From Actinomycetota bacterium (GTDB lineage: Bacteria; Actinomycetota; Actinomycetes; S36-B12; UBA5976), in contig WLEH01000083.1 of NCBI GenBank assembly GCA_009704345.1, forward strand, positions 1 through 5,600: DNA of 5,600 bases, in the 5' to 3' direction. The position numbers and the translations under genes are program-made. Below, one piece after another: positions 1-5,600 of the stretch (position 1 is the first letter of the stretch; each line of letters begins with the position of its first letter). The notes below the pieces were generated by a model that was not told the origin of the DNA, made no database searches, and saw only the letters and a program-made list of their open reading frames with translations.

Positions 1-279
1 AATCACAATTTCATGTACCAAGTTGTATAGCTGTGGATGATCATTCTCCGTAATTACTTTTGCACCAGTCATGCTCAGCACTATTTTGTCTGATGCCCAA
101 TAACTACCCCAAACTGACACTAACGCAATAATTACTGCAATTGGAACAATAGAAAAACCAACGTTGCCAAAATAAAGTGCAATCGCATAAACCACAAACG
201 CAATTAATGAGAACATACTTCCTAGCAACAACCAGGTCTTGCGACGGTTAATTGCTTGTTGATTTCTAAATGATGCCAC
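1..279 (-). CDS. htpX: M48 family (HtpX-like) membrane metalloprotease, N-terminal 93 residues only
   Basis: Partial gene whose 3' part lies beyond the left edge. The frame is open from a GTG at 279 to base 1 (93 codons) and begins MASFRNQQAINRRKTW. Two hydrophobic segments are visible, about residues 16-37 and 42-61. They are followed by a soluble stretch (LSMTGAKVITENDHPQLYNLV, about residues 68-88) that matches the region HtpX-type proteases carry just before the catalytic domain. In this family a zinc HExxH protease degrades damaged membrane proteins, with the active site facing the cytoplasm. That motif should lie downstream and cannot be seen here. The GTG start is chosen because it lies 5 bp after the lemA stop, an in-frame TGA lies just upstream, and the N-terminus then has the typical short basic lead before the first membrane segment. 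No clear Shine-Dalgarno sequence precedes it, so translation probably depends on lemA. The family call is fairly secure; the exact symbol is less so, since other M48 members share this architecture. Confidence 0.82.
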   Translation of the reverse strand, partial: MASFRNQQAINRRKTWLLLGSMFSLIAFVVYAIALYFGNVGFSIVPIAVIIALVSVWGSYWASDKIVLSMTGAKVITENDHPQLYNLVHEIVI

Positions 280-284
280 GGCAG

Positions 285-842
285 TTAGAAGTCAACTTTT
301 GGAGCTTGTCGGTTGGCTGGATCTTCCACTTCATAAAATTCTCGGGCAACTACTTTTGCAAGACCTTTGAAGAAAGTACCTGGAATAGTGACGATGGCTT
401 GATTTAGCACTCGTACTGAATCGTTGTAGAACTGACGAGCAAACGAAACTTTATTTTCAGTTGCTGCCAACTCTTCTTGTAGTTGTGAGAAATTAGCGGA
501 TGCCTTTAGATCTGGATACGCTTCGGAAACTGCAAGTAAGCCGCGTAGCGCTTGGGTCAACATGCCATCAGCAGCCGCAACATCTTGCACGCCCTGCGCT
601 GCTGTCGCGCGAGCGCGAGCGTTAACTACGCTTTCCAGCGCTTCTTTTTCGTGGGCGGCATAGCCTTTAACAGTTTCAACTAAATTTGGAATCAAGTCAG
701 CTCGTCGCTGCAGCTGAACTTCAATTTGAGCGAAGGCCTCATCAACGGCAACATTCATTCTCAGTAGTTTGTTGTACTGGGCAATTAGCCAGCCAATCAC
801 CGCAATAATTGCAACGATGATCAAAATAGTCGTTAAGTCCAT
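285..842 (-). CDS. lemA: LemA family protein
   Basis: Complete 185-residue protein, the usual length for the LemA family. One N-terminal transmembrane segment (about residues 5-22) is followed by a long helical domain with the family signatures: YNKLLRMNVAVDEAFAQIEVQL at 23-44 in shape, RRADLIPNLVETVKGY at 46-61, a HE pair at 64-65, and ARQFYNDSVRVLN followed by PGTFF at 135-158. The protein is probably anchored in the membrane with its helical bundle on one face. Its biochemical role is poorly defined in the family. The gene lies 5 bp before an HtpX-like protease gene, a widespread pairing that suggests a partner or adaptor role in membrane quality control (inference from context). The ATG at 842 has no Shine-Dalgarno sequence, but a -10 hexamer sits seven bases upstream, which fits a leaderless transcript separate from the gcv operon. 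Confidence 0.95.
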   Translation of the reverse strand: MDLTTILIIVAIIAVIGWLIAQYNKLLRMNVAVDEAFAQIEVQLQRRADLIPNLVETVKGYAAHEKEALESVVNARARATAAQGVQDVAAADGMLTQALRGLLAVSEAYPDLKASANFSQLQEELAATENKVSFARQFYNDSVRVLNQAIVTIPGTFFKGLAKVVAREFYEVEDPANRQAPKVDF

Positions 843-849
843 GTGCTAC

Positions 850-855
850 ATAGTA
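850..855 (-). promoter_or_regulatory. Candidate leaderless -10 promoter element for lemA-htpX
   Basis: On the minus strand the hexamer TACTAT lies in the 42-bp gap between gcvH and lemA, with 7 bases (GTAGCAC) between it and the lemA ATG. This fits the TANNNT -10 consensus and the spacing at which transcription would begin at or next to the A of the start codon, as in leaderless mRNAs common in actinobacteria. No convincing -35 hexamer is found about 17 bp upstream, and no Shine-Dalgarno sequence precedes the ATG. It implies that lemA-htpX can be expressed independently of gcvPTH, although read-through is also possible because no terminator hairpin is seen in the gap. Confidence 0.55.
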
Positions 856-884
856 GCGAAAGATGGTTAAAGCTGCGCTGGCAA

Positions 885-1253
885 TTAAGCAATTTGGGCT
901 TGGTACTGCGCTGCGGTGAGCAGTTCGCCAACGCTGGCAACCTCAACCTTGAACAGCCAGCCAGCGCCATATGGATCTTGATTAATTAGGGCTGGGTTAT
1001 CAACCGCTGCTTGATTCGTTTCCACCACTTTGCCAGAAACTGGGGCGTATAGGTCGCTTAAGGACTTAGTTGATTCCAACTCACCGCAAACGCCGCCAGC
1101 TGAAATCTCACTACCTAGATCGGGTAGCTTTACAAACACCACATCACCAAGCGCATCAGCGGCATAAAGTGTGATACCAACGGTAGCGGTGCCAGCAGTT
1201 TGATCTAACCATTCATGCTCAGCGGTGTAGTGCAAGTTTGTTGGAACTGACAT
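885..1253 (-). CDS. gcvH: Glycine cleavage system H-protein (lipoyl carrier)
   Basis: Small lipoyl-carrying shuttle protein of the glycine cleavage complex, 122 residues, normal for the family. The N-terminus (NLHYTAEHEWL, about residues 6-16) and the lipoyl-domain core are typical. The lipoyl-attachment lysine is K63 within GELESTKSLSDLYAPVSGKV (57-76). The arm accepts the aminomethyl group from the P-protein, presents it to the T-protein and is reoxidised by dihydrolipoyl dehydrogenase. I chose the ATG at 1253, not the TTG one codon earlier at 1256, because the ATG overlaps the gcvT stop in the arrangement TGATG and is preceded by a purine-rich GAAGGG at 1261-1266, seven bases upstream. It is the third gene of the gcvPTH operon. 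Lipoylation requires LipA/LipB or LplA-type enzymes encoded elsewhere. Confidence 0.97.
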   Translation of the reverse strand: MSVPTNLHYTAEHEWLDQTAGTATVGITLYAADALGDVVFVKLPDLGSEISAGGVCGELESTKSLSDLYAPVSGKVVETNQAAVDNPALINQDPYGAGWLFKVEVASVGELLTAAQYQAQIA

Positions 1254-2329
1254 CAAGCTTCCCTTCGATAAAACGGCAGCGTTACTACTTTTGCGGCTTC
1301 GATATTACCTCGAATATCAACTGAAATTTTAGCGGTGGCAAGGTCAATATTGGAATTTAGATAGGCCATTGCAATGGATTTACCCAAAGTTGGTGAAAAC
1401 GCACCGCTAGTTACCTGGCCTACAACTTGGCCAGATTCATCCAGCAAATTGAGACCAGCACGGGCAATACGTCTAGTCTCAAGTTCAATACCAATTAACT
1501 TCCGATCAATTTTGCTGCTTAACTCAACTAGCGCAGTTTTACCAATGAAATCTGGTTTATCAAATGCAACGATTCTGGATAGCCCAGCATGAATTGGAGT
1601 TATCTCCAAATTAAGTTCGTGCCCATAAAGCGGCATACCCGCTTCTAATCGCAACGTATCTCGAGCTGCTAATCCAATTGGCGTAATTTGCTGCGCAATA
1701 AACAATTCCCAAATCTTGGCAATCTGATCAACCGAGGCAAAGATTTCAAACCCATCTTCACCGGTGTAGCCAGTGCGTGCCAGTAAAATTGGGATTGAAT
1801 CAATTTCAGTTTCTATGCAAGAATAATTTTTTAATTCATCAATTATTTCCATCGAAACAAACTTTGCTAATTTAGTCTTGGCATTTGGTCCTTGAATTGC
1901 AACCAAACCAGTATCAAGCGAGCGATCAATTACGCTAACTGCAAATCCATGAGCACGATGTGTTAATTCAGCTGCAACGGTATTGGCATTGGAAGCATTA
2001 GCCACCACCATAAAATCTTTTTCTCCCAATCGATAAACCACTAAATCATCGATTGCACCACCAGATGGATCACAGATCATGGTGTATTTGGCTTTACCGA
2101 CTTTCACTTTCGAAATATCACTAACTAGCGCAAAGTTTAAAAATTCAACGGCTTGTTCACCTGAAACATAAATTTCACCCATATGGCTTAAATCGAACAA
2201 TCCAACATCGCGCCTTACCGTGCAATGCTCTGTGGTTTCCGAGCCATATTTAAGTGGCATCTGCCAGCCAGCAAAATCAGTTAATTGAGCATTAAGTGCG
2301 ACGTGATGATGGTGCAGCGGGGTTTGCAT
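1253..2329 (-). CDS. gcvT: Glycine cleavage system T-protein (aminomethyltransferase)
   Basis: Complete 358-residue tetrahydrofolate-dependent aminomethyltransferase (EC 2.1.2.10), close to the usual 360-370 residues. It takes the aminomethyl group from the H-protein lipoyl arm, makes 5,10-methylenetetrahydrofolate and releases ammonia in the cytoplasm. Visible signatures are DFAGWQMPLKYG (18-29), GLFDLSHMGEI (43-53), GGAIDDLVVY (90-99, whose Asp pair D94-D95 contains the conserved catalytic aspartate), ARTGYTGEDGFEI (184-196), AARDTLRLEAGMPLYGHEL (221-239) and the C-terminal barrel motif VTSGAFSPTLGKSIAMAY (306-323). The HMGE and ARDTLRLEAG motifs separate it from the related folate-binding YgfZ and dimethylglycine dehydrogenase proteins. 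Its ATG overlaps the gcvP stop by one base (TAATG) with no clear Shine-Dalgarno sequence, so translation is probably coupled to gcvP. Its TGA overlaps the gcvH start. The N-terminus has four consecutive histidines (6-9). Confidence 0.98.
   Translation of the reverse strand: MQTPLHHHHVALNAQLTDFAGWQMPLKYGSETTEHCTVRRDVGLFDLSHMGEIYVSGEQAVEFLNFALVSDISKVKVGKAKYTMICDPSGGAIDDLVVYRLGEKDFMVVANASNANTVAAELTHRAHGFAVSVIDRSLDTGLVAIQGPNAKTKLAKFVSMEIIDELKNYSCIETEIDSIPILLARTGYTGEDGFEIFASVDQIAKIWELFIAQQITPIGLAARDTLRLEAGMPLYGHELNLEITPIHAGLSRIVAFDKPDFIGKTALVELSSKIDRKLIGIELETRRIARAGLNLLDESGQVVGQVTSGAFSPTLGKSIAMAYLNSNIDLATAKISVDIRGNIEAAKVVTLPFYRREA
1261..1266 (-). promoter_or_regulatory. Ribosome binding site of gcvH
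   Basis: GAAGGG on the minus strand inside the 3' end of gcvT, seven bases before the ATG at 1253. It supports the ATG over the neighbouring TTG as the gcvH start. It contrasts with gcvT, which has no comparable site. Confidence 0.5.
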
Positions 2330-5184
2330 TAGTTAACCGCAAAAGCTTCTGGTGGTGGACAGGAACAAACTAAGTTGCGATCACCATAGGCAGCATCAAT
2401 TCGCTGCACCGGCACCCAATACTTGCTTGACGCATTACCAGCTGGGAATACTGCCAATTCGCGAGAATATGAATGATTCCATTCATCAACAATATTTAGT
2501 GCAGTGTGTGGTGCATTAATTAGTGGATTGTCTTCCTTTGGCCAAACTTCGCTCGCCACTTTATCAATCTCCGCTTTAATTGAAATCATGGCAGCAATAA
2601 AGCGATTGATCTCAGCTAGATCTTCTGATTCAGTTGGCTCAATCATCATGGTGCCCGCAACTGGGAATGACACCGTTGGGGCATGGAAGCCATAATCCAT
2701 CAGTCGCTTTGAGACATCTTCTACTGTGATACCAGTTTCTTTGGTGATCTCACGCAGATCAATGATGCATTCGTGTGCAATCAAATCATTCTGACCGGTA
2801 TAAAGTACTGGGAAATAGGGATCTAATTTCTTCGCGATGTAGTTAGCCGACAAAATAGCAACTGATGTTGCGCGTAGTAAGCCTTCAGCGCCCATCATTT
2901 TTATATAGGACCAGGAGATTGGCAAAATTGCAGCAGAACCAAACGGCGCCGCACTAATTGGACCAACACCAGTATCTGGTCCTGCTTCCTTAATGATTGG
3001 ATGATTTGGCAGATATGGCGCAAGATGAGATTTAACTGCCACCGGTCCAACACCTGGGCCGCCACCACCGTGTGGAATACAGAAAGTTTTATGCAGGTTT
3101 AAATGACTTACGTCAGCGCCAAATTTACCGGGCTTAGCTACGCCAACTAACGCATTTAAATTCGCCCCATCAACATAAACCTGCCCGCCAGCATCATGAA
3201 TCTTGCCGCAGATATCGGCAATCGCAGATTCAAATACACCATGAGTAGATGGATAAGTCACCATTAGTGCAGCTAAGGCATCGCGGTGCTGCTCAATTTT
3301 TGCTGTTAAATCAGCGAGATCAACATTTCCTTGATCATCGCAAGCAACAACCACCACTTTCATGCCAGCCATCACGGCGCTTGCGGCATTGGTTCCGTGT
3401 GCGGATGATGGGATTAAGCAAACGTCTCGGTTGTGCTCGCCTTTTCCTTCTAAATACTTCTTAATTGCCAGCAATCCAGCAAACTCACCTTGACTACCAG
3501 CGTTAGGTTGCAGAGACACTGCGTCATAACCGGTGATCTCAACTAACCAATTTTCTAATTCGCGAATCATGGCGTAGCTACCATCGGCTTGTGCGATTGG
3601 CACAAACGGATGCAGATTTGCAAATTGTGGCCAAGTCACAGCTTGCATCTCAGTTGCCGCATTTAGTTTCATGGTGCAAGAGCCAAGTGGAATCATGCCG
3701 CGATCTAGCGCATAATCTTTATCTGCCAGTGATTTGATATAACGAAGCATTGCGGTTTCATTTTGATATTTATGAAATACCCGATGAGTTAAGTATTCAC
3801 TGGTGCGAGCAATCTCAGCTGGAATGTGACTAGCTAATTTTAGCCAAAGTTGATCCATATCAATTTGAGCTTGAGAATATGTCTCAAGCAGAATTGTTAG
3901 CGTTGCTAAATCCACAGTTTCATCAATTGAGATACCGATTGTTTCATTGTCAACCAGCAAAACATTTATATTTTTCTCAGTTAACCGGTGCTGCCATGCT
4001 GCTGCAGCTGAGGTTTTAATTCGCAGCGTATCGAAAAAATGCTGATGAACAATTTTTGCGCCAAGTTCAGTTAAGCCAGCTGCCAATAATGAGGTGTATT
4101 GATTAATGCGTTGGGCAATATCACGCAGACCATCTGGGCCGTGATAAACCGCATACATACTTGCCATTACTGCTAATAGAACTTGTGCGGTACAGATATT
4201 TGAGGTAGCACGCTCGCGGCGAATGTGCTGCTCTCTGGTTTGTAGTGCTAGTCGATAGGCCGGTTTGCCAGCGGCATCAACTGAAACTCCAACTAATCGA
4301 CCAGGCAGTGAGCGTTCTAATCCGGCTTTAACTGACATAAAGCCAGCGTGCGGACCGCCGTAACCCAGCGCTACACCAAATCGTTGTGCTGAACCAATTG
4401 CAATATCAGCATCAAATTCACCAGGTGACTTCAACAGCGTTAATGCCAGCAGATCAGTTGCAACTGCAACTAAGGCACCGGCTGAATGAGCAGCTGCAAC
4501 AATTTCAGTTAGATCATAAATATTTCCACTTGATGCTGGATAAGAAATTAGCAAGCCAAAATAATCAGAATTAATTGGTTTTGCTAAATCAACTAATTTA
4601 ATTTCAATTCCCAGTGGATTTGCTCTAGTTCTAATCACTTCAATTGTTTGTGGATGAGTATCTTGATCAATCACAAATACGTTTGATTCAACCTTAGTGT
4701 TGCGCCTTGCTAATGTCATCGCTTCAGCCGCAGCGGTTGCTTCATCTAGCATGCTGGCATTAGCAATTGGCAATCCAGTTAAATCTTGTACGGTGGTTTG
4801 AAAATTAATCAGTGCTTCTAATCTGCCTTGTGCAATTTCTGGCTGATATGGCGTGTATGCGGTGTACCAAGCTGGATTTTCTAAGACGTTTCGCAAAATA
4901 ACAGTTGGGGTAAAGGTGTTGTAATAGCCAAGTCCAATTAATGAGCGATTGATTTGATTGCGATTAGCAAGGGAACGTAAATCATCGAGCACCTGGGCTT
5001 CGGAAACTGCAGCTGGAAGATCTAGTGATTCTTGCCATCTAATCGCGCCGGGCACAACCGCTTCCAATAACTGATCTAGTGATTGGTAGCCCAATTCATT
5101 GAGCATGACATCAATTTCTGGCTGAGTTGGTCCGATGTGGCGGTCTGCGAATGACCTGCCCCTCGTGGTGAAACCTGCGCCCAT
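2329..5184 (-). CDS. gcvP: Glycine dehydrogenase (aminomethyl-transferring), P-protein
   Basis: Full-length, single-chain P-protein of 951 residues (EC 1.4.4.2), like the fused E. coli-type enzyme and unlike the split GcvPA/GcvPB form. It is a pyridoxal-phosphate decarboxylase that releases CO2 from glycine and loads the remaining aminomethyl group onto lipoyl-GcvH. The N-terminus carries FADRHIGPTQPEIDVML (12-28). The first, catalytically degenerate half shows GLGYYNTFTP (84-93), GSAQRFGVALGYGGPHAGF (264-282) and REQHIRRERATSNICTAQ (317-334). The second half has IPLGSCTMKLNA (498-509), PNAGSQGE (560-567) and the PLP-lysine region HLNLHKTFCIPHGGGGPG (694-711) with K699 as the Schiff-base lysine. 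No truncation or frameshift is seen. The ATG at 5184 is the furthest upstream start, because an in-frame TAA lies two codons before it; its Shine-Dalgarno signal is weak. It is the first gene of the gcvPTH operon, ending in TAATG with gcvT. Confidence 0.98.
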   Translation of the reverse strand: MGAGFTTRGRSFADRHIGPTQPEIDVMLNELGYQSLDQLLEAVVPGAIRWQESLDLPAAVSEAQVLDDLRSLANRNQINRSLIGLGYYNTFTPTVILRNVLENPAWYTAYTPYQPEIAQGRLEALINFQTTVQDLTGLPIANASMLDEATAAAEAMTLARRNTKVESNVFVIDQDTHPQTIEVIRTRANPLGIEIKLVDLAKPINSDYFGLLISYPASSGNIYDLTEIVAAAHSAGALVAVATDLLALTLLKSPGEFDADIAIGSAQRFGVALGYGGPHAGFMSVKAGLERSLPGRLVGVSVDAAGKPAYRLALQTREQHIRRERATSNICTAQVLLAVMASMYAVYHGPDGLRDIAQRINQYTSLLAAGLTELGAKIVHQHFFDTLRIKTSAAAAWQHRLTEKNINVLLVDNETIGISIDETVDLATLTILLETYSQAQIDMDQLWLKLASHIPAEIARTSEYLTHRVFHKYQNETAMLRYIKSLADKDYALDRGMIPLGSCTMKLNAATEMQAVTWPQFANLHPFVPIAQADGSYAMIRELENWLVEITGYDAVSLQPNAGSQGEFAGLLAIKKYLEGKGEHNRDVCLIPSSAHGTNAASAVMAGMKVVVVACDDQGNVDLADLTAKIEQHRDALAALMVTYPSTHGVFESAIADICGKIHDAGGQVYVDGANLNALVGVAKPGKFGADVSHLNLHKTFCIPHGGGGPGVGPVAVKSHLAPYLPNHPIIKEAGPDTGVGPISAAPFGSAAILPISWSYIKMMGAEGLLRATSVAILSANYIAKKLDPYFPVLYTGQNDLIAHECIIDLREITKETGITVEDVSKRLMDYGFHAPTVSFPVAGTMMIEPTESEDLAEINRFIAAMISIKAEIDKVASEVWPKEDNPLINAPHTALNIVDEWNHSYSRELAVFPAGNASSKYWVPVQRIDAAYGDRNLVCSCPPPEAFAVN

Positions 5185-5210
5185 AATTTAGGAATCCATT
5201 TCGGTTGGAG

Positions 5211-5238
5211 TTGCTGCCAAACTTAGCGCCAGTAGCCT
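5211..5238 (+). promoter_or_regulatory. Weak candidate -35/-10 promoter for the M13 peptidase gene
   Basis: TTGCTG at 5211-5216 and TAGCCT at 5233-5238 are separated by 16 bp. Each matches about half of its consensus hexamer. Transcription would begin near 5245, leaving a leader of about 50 bases with a good Shine-Dalgarno site. TAAGGT at 5266-5271 is an alternative -10 without a matching -35. Confidence 0.25.
5220..5225 (-). promoter_or_regulatory. Weak candidate -10 element for the gcvPTH operon
   Basis: TAAGTT on the minus strand fits TANNNT and would start transcription roughly 25-30 bases before the gcvP ATG. The nearest TTG-type -35 (TTGCTA at 5239-5244) is only 13 bp away, which is too short, so support is poor. 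TAAATT (5185-5190), directly abutting the ATG, is too close to serve this gene start. Confidence 0.2.
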
Positions 5239-5286
5239 TAGCAAGCATGCTGAAATCCCAGCCAGTAAGGTCTGCCGGTCGACTTA

Positions 5287-5290
5287 GGAG
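5287..5290 (+). promoter_or_regulatory. Ribosome binding site of the M13 peptidase gene
   Basis: GGAG (within TTAGGAG) ends five bases before the ATG at 5296. This is a standard Shine-Dalgarno arrangement and fixes the start codon. Confidence 0.7.
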
Positions 5291-5295
5291 TCACA

Positions 5296-5600
5296 ATGAA
5301 AAGTGGAATTGACCTAACTCATATCAACGCCGCCATCCGGCCACAAGATGACCTGTATCGGTACATGAATGGCAGCTGGATTGAGAACTCGGAGATCCCG
5401 GCAGACCGACCAATTCATGGCGCTTTCCATGTGCTGCGCGATATGTCAGAAGAGCGCACCCGAGAAATCATTGAGCAGGCAGACCCCACTAAAGGAAATG
5501 AAGCAGCGCAGATTGCTGCGCTTTATCAAAGTTTTATGGATGAGGCACTAATCGAGAAACTTGGCATGACTCCGATTAAGGCCGAACTTGATCTAGTTGA
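5296..5600 (+). CDS. M13 family zinc metallopeptidase (PepO/neprilysin-like), N-terminal 101 residues
   Basis: Partial gene; the frame is open from the ATG at 5296 to the right edge (101 full codons). The translation begins MKSGIDLTHINAAIRPQDDL and shows the characteristic M13 N-terminal block: RPQDDLYRYMNGSWIENSEIP at about residues 15-35, then GAFHVLRDMSEE at 42-53, then a helical stretch with ALYQSFMDE at 75-83. M13 enzymes cleave oligopeptides using HExxH and ExxxD zinc ligands located in the C-terminal half, which is outside the window. No signal peptide or membrane anchor is present, so this is probably a cytoplasmic peptide-degrading form, unlike membrane-bound animal neprilysin. The start is supported by the GGAG site. 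It is transcribed away from gcvP, so any link to glycine cleavage would be limited to shared control of the intergenic region. A full length of about 630-650 residues would be expected from the family. Confidence 0.92.
   Translation, partial: MKSGIDLTHINAAIRPQDDLYRYMNGSWIENSEIPADRPIHGAFHVLRDMSEERTREIIEQADPTKGNEAAQIAALYQSFMDEALIEKLGMTPIKAELDLV

Larger units (their letters stand above)
5185..5295. other. Divergent intergenic region between gcvP and the M13 peptidase gene
   Basis: This 111-bp gap must hold the control signals for both divergent genes. It contains weak TANNNT-type hexamers on each strand (listed separately), an 8-bp palindrome AGCATGCT at 5244-5251, a pair of CTTAGC direct repeats at 5222-5227 and 5237-5242, and a TTGG-N8-CCAA inverted repeat at 5205-5220. 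On the gcvP side a tiny in-frame ATG-GAT-TCC-TAA ends two codons before the gcvP ATG. I could not fit the conserved core of a glycine riboswitch to the gcvP leader. None of the short repeats is long enough to be called an operator on its own. Confidence 0.6.

Noticed and set aside
1..15. A His-Glu pair (HEIVI) near the left edge of the HtpX-like frame, resembling the start of a zinc HExxH motif.
   Set aside because: The fifth residue is Ile, not His, and the position is too early; the catalytic motif should lie further on, beyond the edge.
843..884. A possible terminator between gcvH and lemA.
   Set aside because: Only the short direct repeat GCAATT is present; there is no GC-rich hairpin followed by a T run.
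1254..1256. A TTG start for gcvH one codon upstream of the ATG.
   Set aside because: The ATG at 1253 is a stronger start codon, overlaps the gcvT stop as TGATG and sits at a suitable distance from GAAGGG.
1374..1592. A plus-strand open frame of 72 codons opposite gcvT.
   Set aside because: It is fully antisense to a conserved gene, has no recognisable domain and no convincing ribosome binding site.
1819..1853. An AT-rich patch with a T run inside gcvT, suggesting an insertion or internal promoter.
   Set aside because: The reading frame and family alignment continue smoothly through it (IIDELKNYS region), so it is just local codon composition.
2504..4574. Several 60-70 codon plus-strand open frames opposite gcvP.
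   Set aside because: They mirror the coding pattern of gcvP in other frames, with low-complexity composition and no family resemblance.
5369..5551. A 60-codon frame overlapping the M13 peptidase gene on the same strand.
   Set aside because: The frame starting at 5296 gives a clear M13 N-terminus and has a Shine-Dalgarno site, so this one is a shadow.

Overview
The window is an ordinary bacterial housekeeping segment. It holds a complete glycine-cleavage operon (gcvP, gcvT, gcvH) and a lemA/htpX-like membrane-protein pair, all on the minus strand, with the start of an M13 metallopeptidase gene diverging on the plus strand. The best guess for the source is an actinobacterium with a compact, moderately AT-leaning genome, possibly a freshwater acI/Nanopelagicales type. 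This rests on the protein style (GcvH with an ESTKS-type lipoyl site, a cytosolic M13 peptidase), one-base gene overlaps, very short gaps and a leaderless-type promoter before lemA. No rRNA or other taxonomic marker is present, so this is inference.

Layout, right to left along the minus strand: gcvP (P-protein, 5184 to 2329), gcvT (T-protein, 2329 to 1253) and gcvH (H-protein, 1253 to 885) form a tight operon joined by the one-base overlaps TAATG and TGATG. A 42-bp gap follows, containing a good -10 element seven bases before the next ATG. Then come lemA (842 to 285) and, 5 bp further on, a GTG-initiated M48/HtpX-like membrane protease gene that runs off the left edge. On the right, a 111-bp intergenic region (5185-5295) separates gcvP from the divergent M13-family peptidase gene (5296 onward), which runs off the right edge.

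The P-protein decarboxylates glycine and loads the aminomethyl group onto the lipoyl arm of the H-protein. The T-protein then transfers the one-carbon unit to tetrahydrofolate and releases ammonia. The fourth component (dihydrolipoyl dehydrogenase) and the lipoylation enzymes are not in this window. LemA and HtpX-like proteins are commonly encoded together and are linked to membrane-protein quality control, which appears unrelated to glycine metabolism. No mobile element, CRISPR array, RNA gene, recognisable riboswitch or clear terminator was seen. I found no evidence of a novel system; the points worth a second look concern gene starts, coupling and promoter arrangement.
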